NCBI GenBank assembly: GCA_035544215.1
Contig: DATKHY010000007.1
Location: 1,659,679-1,723,678 of the forward strand
Reading direction: 5' to 3'
Length of the DNA: 64,000 nucleotides
From: Candidatus Binatia bacterium
Lineage (GTDB): Bacteria; Vulcanimicrobiota; Vulcanimicrobiia; Vulcanimicrobiales; Vulcanimicrobiaceae
The first letter of the stretch is position 1. Every line of letters starts with the position of its first letter. Positions 59,193 through 64,000 of the stretch are shown piece by piece. Below the pieces are notes generated by a model that saw only the letters and a list, made by a program, of their open reading frames with translations, was not told the origin of the DNA and ran no database searches. A program made the translations under genes and the position numbers.

Positions 59193-61007
59193 TCATCCGA
59201 CGAGGAAACGCCGTACGTCGTCCCGCGGTCGCACCGCGCCGGCGAAAGCGCGCAGCGCGTTCGCGAGCCGCTGGTCGACGCCGGCGCGTTGCTCCGAGCC
59301 GGCGATCGCCGCGAACGCCGTCTCCAGCACGTCCGTCGCATCGTCCAAAAAGTAAAGCACGTACTGACAAAAGCGTTCGGACTCGCGAACCGCGGCTTCG
59401 ATCGTTCGGTGGAGTCGATCGTCGAGGTCGGCGTGCCCGAGCACGTATGCGCTCACGTGCGCAAGAAACGCGCGCGCCGCGCCTGCCTCCGCGTCAGCGG
59501 CAGGCGGCAGTGGAGGGATCGCATCCCGTAGACCCTCGTACAACGCCTCGGGAACGTCTCGGTCGAACGCGATTTGCGCTTCGGGCAGGTAGAGATCGCA
59601 TCCGACGGAACGGTCGCGCGTAGTCAGCAGGTGCGTCAATGCGCGGACGCACCAGCGGCGCCTGAGGCGGCTGCGGCGGTCGAACGTTGCGGCGATCGTC
59701 GCCGCGGCTCGCGCCGCGAGCCCCCGATAGCGGCGAGCCAAAGCGATCTCGTAACTGTAGTTCGCGCACTCCCTTGCGAGCTCGCCGGACCCGGTTGCGC
59801 TAAGATAGCGCGCGTGCTCGATTTCAATCGCTACTCGGTCCCAGGCCGCCGGAGCAAGGCCCGCTACGTTGCCGTGGTGGTCGCAAGGGTTTCCGAGCCG
59901 GAGCGCGGCACGCGCGGCCGTAGCCTGACACCGGTAGGCGTCGCTATGGCGCCCTGCCAGAATCGCGTGCGCGCCGGCGGCAAACCGTTCCGCGACGGAG
60001 TCGTCACCGCGTTGCAAAGCGATCTCCGCCCGCAGCACGCTGCTCGAGGCGAGCTGGCGCAGCGCGAGGCAGCGAAGGCCCTGGCGCTCGGCAATGTCGA
60101 GCAGCGCGGTCGCGTCGTTTAGCCGGCCGGCTCGCAGCCGCGCCTCGGCTTGTGCCAGCAGCGATCGCGTCGCCCATGCCGGACTGGTCTGCGCCAACCG
60201 GTCGAGATTGGTCGCTACGCGCTCCATCTCCGGAACGTGACCAACGTACCGCGAACGCAAGAATGCCAGCCACTCTAGCTCGAGCCTGAGCTCGGAAGCG
60301 TCGGTTCGATCGCGCGCGGCGCGGGTGAAGATCGGCAAGAGCTCCTGGCGCGCCTCGTCGTCCTTACCGTTAATGGTCTTGGATTGCGCGCGCAGCACGG
60401 CGAAAAGCGGAGAGAACGCACGCTGCGCGACGAGCGGCTCCTCGGCGTCGTGGCCGGAGTCAACGGCGGCTCGAGCGGTCAGCACATCCGCGCGCTCCGC
60501 CGACCGCGGGCCGCCGAGCCGGAAGATGCGAGCGGCCACGCCGGGTTCGATGTCCGCGACGAGCTCGGCGATCGTTTCGAGCGGGTCGGCCGGGAGGCGG
60601 TCGCGCTCTTCGCCGGTCGCATCGCGCTCGTCGATGAGGCTGCGAACGTAGGTCGCCAGAATCGACACGGCCTTCGCGCGACGGCGCTGCAGGTGACGCG
60701 TCGACACTTGGAGATGCGCAGCGGTCTCGCTGCGAAACACGCGTTCGTCGAGATCCGCGGTGAGAAGGAGATCGCGCATGCGCGTATCCGGCCAGACGCC
60801 ACGGAAGGCCGACGCGATGACATGCCGCAGCGCGTCGCGCGGAGCGGGAATGTCGGTGAGATCACAGAGCCTTTGCGCGAGCGGGAAGGCGGCGAGCCGC
60901 AGCGAGTCGTTCGCGCGCCGCAGGAGCCGCCGCACGTCCGCTTCCATCTGAAGCTGAGACCGTGCGGCGCCTCGCGGCTGAAACGACCCGCCCAACGCTA
61001 TCGCCAC
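59193..61007 (-). CDS. HTH plus TPR-like transcriptional regulator, type 2
   Basis: A 604-residue cytoplasmic protein of the same design as the regulator at 50041-51705. A helix-turn-helix (about 93-125) with SETAAHLQVSTRHLQRRRAK precedes a long run of helical repeats (for example LLAQAEARLRAGRLNDATAL). The two HTH cores match in pattern (TAA-L--S-RH---RR). The start is a GTG at 61007 with a TATAAT only 7 bp upstream, which would make a leaderless message; an ATG at about 60947 is an alternative. It is divergent from the TonB receptor at 61265 and leads the cupin gene. A link to that receptor is inferred. Confidence 0.75.
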   Translation of the reverse strand: MAIALGGSFQPRGAARSQLQMEADVRRLLRRANDSLRLAAFPLAQRLCDLTDIPAPRDALRHVIASAFRGVWPDTRMRDLLLTADLDERVFRSETAAHLQVSTRHLQRRRAKAVSILATYVRSLIDERDATGEERDRLPADPLETIAELVADIEPGVAARIFRLGGPRSAERADVLTARAAVDSGHDAEEPLVAQRAFSPLFAVLRAQSKTINGKDDEARQELLPIFTRAARDRTDASELRLELEWLAFLRSRYVGHVPEMERVATNLDRLAQTSPAWATRSLLAQAEARLRAGRLNDATALLDIAERQGLRCLALRQLASSSVLRAEIALQRGDDSVAERFAAGAHAILAGRHSDAYRCQATAARAALRLGNPCDHHGNVAGLAPAAWDRVAIEIEHARYLSATGSGELARECANYSYEIALARRYRGLAARAAATIAATFDRRSRLRRRWCVRALTHLLTTRDRSVGCDLYLPEAQIAFDRDVPEALYEGLRDAIPPLPPAADAEAGAARAFLAHVSAYVLGHADLDDRLHRTIEAAVRESERFCQYVLYFLDDATDVLETAFAAIAGSEQRAGVDQRLANALRAFAGAVRPRDDVRRFLVG

Positions 61008-61264
61008 GGCTTGAATTATAAGGAACTGCGGAACGGGAAGTCATCAAGAATTTGTCACCCAGCTCCCCGCGAGGCGCCGACCACCGTTTTGATAATTATT
61101 GATAAGTTGACGGCGGCTCGAATCATCTGTTTCTAAAAAGTGACACGCACGCGACACTTTACTCAGGTTTATAGGAAGCAAAGGCGCACCCCGCTGAATT
61201 CGCTCGTAATGCGCGACGAGAGTTGCGCAGTACTTCGAACATCGAAAATTTCAGAGGAGAAACC
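61008..61264. promoter_or_regulatory. Divergent promoter region between regulator and TonB receptor
   Basis: The 257-bp gap holds a perfect TATAAT on the minus strand (61020 to 61015), 7 bp before the regulator's GTG. For the receptor an AGGAG site lies at 61255-61259, 5 bp before its ATG. A TTGACG at about 61085 could be a -35 for the plus strand, but its -10 is poor. The region is more AT-rich than the surroundings near 61070-61145. Confidence 0.5.
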
Positions 61265-64000
61265 ATGCGCATGAAGCGACATTCCGTAGCGCGCTGCGTG
61301 GTTGCCCTCGCGACGTTACTCGTGTTGATTCTCTGCCAGGAAACGTGGACACTGGCAGGCGTCACCGGTAACTTAACGGGCACCATCAAAGATGCGAGCG
61401 GCGCGCCCATAGCCGGCGTCGAAGTCCAAACCGTTGCGCCGTCCGAGACTCGGACCGCAACGACCGACTCAGCCGGACACTTTATCATCCTTTCGCTCGC
61501 ACCCGATACGTACACCGTCAACCTCACGAGGTCGGGGTATCAGAGCATCTCGTATCCGGGCGTGACGATCTTCGCCGATCAAACGCAAGCTGTTGCGTAC
61601 ACGATGGTGAAGGCACTCAAGACGATTGCTCGGGTTACGTCCGCGGCCGGTGCGTCGCTGGTCAAGTCCGGCGTCGGCAGCGACCTGTATAGCGTCAACG
61701 CCGCGCAAGCCTCGGCCGCGAAGGCGCTGGGCGGGGGCGGCAACCTGAACAGCGCCTACTCAGCGATGGCGTCGGTTCCCGGCGTGCAAACGTCGACCGG
61801 CGGTATGGGCTGGGACTTCAACGGCGCGTATGTCCGCGGCCAAAACTCGTACTACACGGGTTTTGAGTACGACGGCATTCCCGTCAATCGCGCGTTCGAC
61901 AACTACAACGCCTCCACCGAATCCAGCCTGGGCCTCCAAGAGCTCCAGGTCTACACCGGCGGCGGCCCGTCGAGCGTCGCGTCGGCCGGCACGGCCGGGT
62001 TCATCAACCAGGTGATCAAGACGGGTACCTTCCCGGGCTTCGCCAATGCGAATCTCGGAATCGGCACCCCGACGTACTACCATCAGGCTCAGGTCGAGGT
62101 CGGCGGATCGACGCCCGACCGGACGTTCAGCTACTACGTCGGGCTCCTGGGCTACAATCAGGCGTACCGGTTCCTGGACTCCAGCAACGGCGCCGGCTAC
62201 ATGACTCCGGGCGGCATCTACTCGGGTCCGGCGGCCATCGGCTTCGGTATCGGCTACGTTGCGACCACGCCGAACGCGCAGGGCGTCAAGCCCTCGTGTC
62301 CGGTTGGTGCGGGGCCGACCAACGTCTCCTTCGATCCGAAGACCGGCTTCCCGCTGGGTTCCGGTTGCTGGGAGTACTACAGCGGGCTCGACGCGTTACC
62401 GCAGACGATTAGCGACCGCGAAAACGTGATCAACCTGCACATGGGCATTCCCAAGCGCAACGGCCTGCGGGATGACGTGCAGCTGATGTGGAGCGGTTCG
62501 GCGCTCAACAACTACTTCTACCAATCGCCGAACGACATCGGCACCAGCTTCAACCAGTTCTCGTGGGCGCTCTTCCACGCTCCGCACTCGACGCCGGTCT
62601 GCGGCCAGACGGTCATCGTGCCGTGGGCCAACGTCTCAGCCAACGCGTGCGCGCCGGGTGCGTTTGCATCCTACGGCGACACCGTCGCCTACAACGTGCC
62701 GTTCGGTACGACGATTGCGACCAGCCCGACGAACTTCAAGGCGCCGGGCCTGTACTACGTGCCGGGTACGCCGGCGCACGCGTTCAACGGACCGATCCCG
62801 CTGTACGACAACAGCGTCAACCCGTTGACCAACGACACGGGCATCACGAAAATCCAGTACACCTACGCGCTGAGCCAATCGGCGTATCTGCGCGCGTACG
62901 GCTACACCTTCTACTCCGACTGGCTTCAGGAATCGCCGATCTTCGGCGGAACCGACCAGGCCGTGAATTCGGTTCCCTCGGCCGAGTATCTGTTGTTGAC
63001 CCACACCGCGGGCGGCGCGCTGGACTTCCAGGATCAGCTCAACGAGCAGAACCTGCTCACGCTCGACGGTAACTACTCGACGGCGAATGTCACGCGCTTC
63101 AACAACAACTCGGCCTACGCGTCCTGCCTCAGCGGCGCCGGCTGCTCGCCGATCGGCTACATGGCAAAGGGAGGCAAGGGGTTCACCTGCTACGGTACCA
63201 ACGCAACCGGCAAGTTCGGCTATGCGGTTCCGTGTCTTTCGAGCAGCTACTATGACGTTGCCAGCAACAGCACGCTGGCTCCGTCCTGGACCAGCACCGC
63301 GCTCGCGGGCCCCAGCGCCTATGCCGGACCGGGAACGCCCGCTGCGCGCGCCGGCGCAACCTGGGACTCACTGTGGAGCGGCAATGCGACCGGCTCCTAT
63401 AACACGGTCAAGCCGAAGTTCACGAACGCGTCGCTGAGCGATCAGTTCCGGCCCAGCGATAAGTTCCTGATCAACGCGTCGATTCGTTACGACAACTTCA
63501 CCTACGGTCTGCCGGACTCGCTGACGACCGCCGACTCGTTCTACGCCAACATGAGCGCGAACTACACGTGCGTCCAGGCGTCGACGAACCAGGTCCTCAC
63601 GAAGCCGCTGCCTCCGGGCGTTCCGCCGCCGGCGAGCGCTCAGTACGTCGTCGGCGACTGCAACCAGGCGGTGAAGCAGCTCGGGGTCAAGGGACCCCAG
63701 ACCGGCTGGGTGCACCCCAACGGCACGACCCAGGACGGCGTTGCGGCGCCGAACTTCACCGCGACCTCGCCGTCGTCGTACTCGTTGAACTACTGGAGCC
63801 CGCGGTTCTCGGCGACCTACACCATGTCGCCCGACACCGTGCTGCGGGCCTCGGCGGGGCGCTTCACGCAACCGCCGATCTCCGCGTCGGTCCAGTACCT
63901 CAGCCTCACCGGCGACGACCGGTCGGTCTGGAACAACACGATGAACCTCGGGTTCTACTCGCCGTTCCACCCGATTCCGGGTATCTCGTCGGCGCAGTAC
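61265..64000 (+). CDS. TonB-dependent receptor with carboxypeptidase-regulatory-like domain (runs off the window)
   Basis: The frame is open from the ATG at 61265 to the right edge, at least 912 codons, without a stop; it follows AGGAG. The signal peptide is VALATLLVLILCQETWTLA. A CarboxypepD_reg-like domain (about 30-115) contains GTIKDASGAPIAGVEVQTVA and HFIILSLAPDTYTVNLTRSG. The plug region (about 140-260) has AYSAMASVPGVQTSTGGMGW, YVRGQNSYYTGFEYDGIPVN and QELQVYTGGGPSSVASAGTA. The barrel then continues past the edge. It is divergent from the regulator at 59193-61007. The barrel has several cysteine pairs (for example GYMAKGGKGFTCYG), perhaps disulfide-bonded loops. Substrate is unknown. 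Confidence 0.9.
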   Translation, partial: MRMKRHSVARCVVALATLLVLILCQETWTLAGVTGNLTGTIKDASGAPIAGVEVQTVAPSETRTATTDSAGHFIILSLAPDTYTVNLTRSGYQSISYPGVTIFADQTQAVAYTMVKALKTIARVTSAAGASLVKSGVGSDLYSVNAAQASAAKALGGGGNLNSAYSAMASVPGVQTSTGGMGWDFNGAYVRGQNSYYTGFEYDGIPVNRAFDNYNASTESSLGLQELQVYTGGGPSSVASAGTAGFINQVIKTGTFPGFANANLGIGTPTYYHQAQVEVGGSTPDRTFSYYVGLLGYNQAYRFLDSSNGAGYMTPGGIYSGPAAIGFGIGYVATTPNAQGVKPSCPVGAGPTNVSFDPKTGFPLGSGCWEYYSGLDALPQTISDRENVINLHMGIPKRNGLRDDVQLMWSGSALNNYFYQSPNDIGTSFNQFSWALFHAPHSTPVCGQTVIVPWANVSANACAPGAFASYGDTVAYNVPFGTTIATSPTNFKAPGLYYVPGTPAHAFNGPIPLYDNSVNPLTNDTGITKIQYTYALSQSAYLRAYGYTFYSDWLQESPIFGGTDQAVNSVPSAEYLLLTHTAGGALDFQDQLNEQNLLTLDGNYSTANVTRFNNNSAYASCLSGAGCSPIGYMAKGGKGFTCYGTNATGKFGYAVPCLSSSYYDVASNSTLAPSWTSTALAGPSAYAGPGTPAARAGATWDSLWSGNATGSYNTVKPKFTNASLSDQFRPSDKFLINASIRYDNFTYGLPDSLTTADSFYANMSANYTCVQASTNQVLTKPLPPGVPPPASAQYVVGDCNQAVKQLGVKGPQTGWVHPNGTTQDGVAAPNFTATSPSSYSLNYWSPRFSATYTMSPDTVLRASAGRFTQPPISASVQYLSLTGDDRSVWNNTMNLGFYSPFHPIPGISSAQY

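Overview
This 64-kb window looks like a chromosomal segment of a GC-rich, Gram-negative-type (diderm) soil or environmental bacterium. It has two TonB-dependent receptors with carboxypeptidase-regulatory-like N-terminal domains, many lipobox lipoproteins, a Tat signal and a class C beta-lactamase. The combination of many beta-propeller lipoproteins, BTAD/STAND/TPR regulators and CarboxypepD_reg receptors reminds me of the Eremiobacterota/Vulcanimicrobiota (WPS-2) group. That placement is an inference; no rRNA or tRNA gene is present to test it.

Layout. 0-2.3 kb: end of an unrecognised gene, an RclC-like (DUF417) membrane protein, and a divergent ECF sigma / zinc-finger anti-sigma / NTF2-like operon with ATGA overlaps. 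2.7-9.5 kb: a Gly/Tyr-rich repeat secreted protein, a lipoprotein, a Tat-exported epoxide hydrolase, a GlcG/HbpS protein coupled to a broken enoyl-CoA hydratase, and a DUF5069 gene. 9.5-16.8 kb: an IF-1 / zinc-ribbon / fatty-acid desaturase cluster, DUF302, an intact enoyl-CoA hydratase and a large XRE-STAND ATPase. 18.5-22.3 kb: a four-gene operon with 4-bp overlaps, facing a TetR gene across two 18-bp operator-like inverted repeats. 22.2-32.9 kb: acylphosphatase, Tag glycosylase, a triple-repeat secreted protein, an 1167-aa BTAD-ATPase regulator, two pseudogenes and a penicillin/AHL-type acylase. 32.9-46.7 kb: propeller proteins, a 5'-3' exonuclease, a His-rich protein, a GT39-type glycosyltransferase, several VOC proteins, serine hydrolases including a clear AmpC, and an AraC regulator.

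46.8-64 kb is the most coherent block and the best candidate for something undescribed. Two large TonB-dependent receptors each adjoin a cytoplasmic HTH plus helical-repeat regulator of the same unusual design. Between them lies a minus-strand run of an exported HD-domain protein, three propeller-type lipoproteins and one of those regulators. A decayed copy of one lipoprotein sits just before the first receptor. A plausible reading, which is inference, is a nutrient-uptake or surface-sensing locus in which regulator and receptor travel together.

Two genome-scale patterns recur. At least three and probably four pseudogenes keep both ends of a gene but have lost the middle (6.5-7.1, 30.0-30.2, 30.2-30.6 and 46.8-47.3 kb). 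A degenerate intergenic repeat occurs three times in the first 11.5 kb, each time just beyond the 3' end of a gene. No CRISPR array, prophage, transposase, rRNA or tRNA was found.
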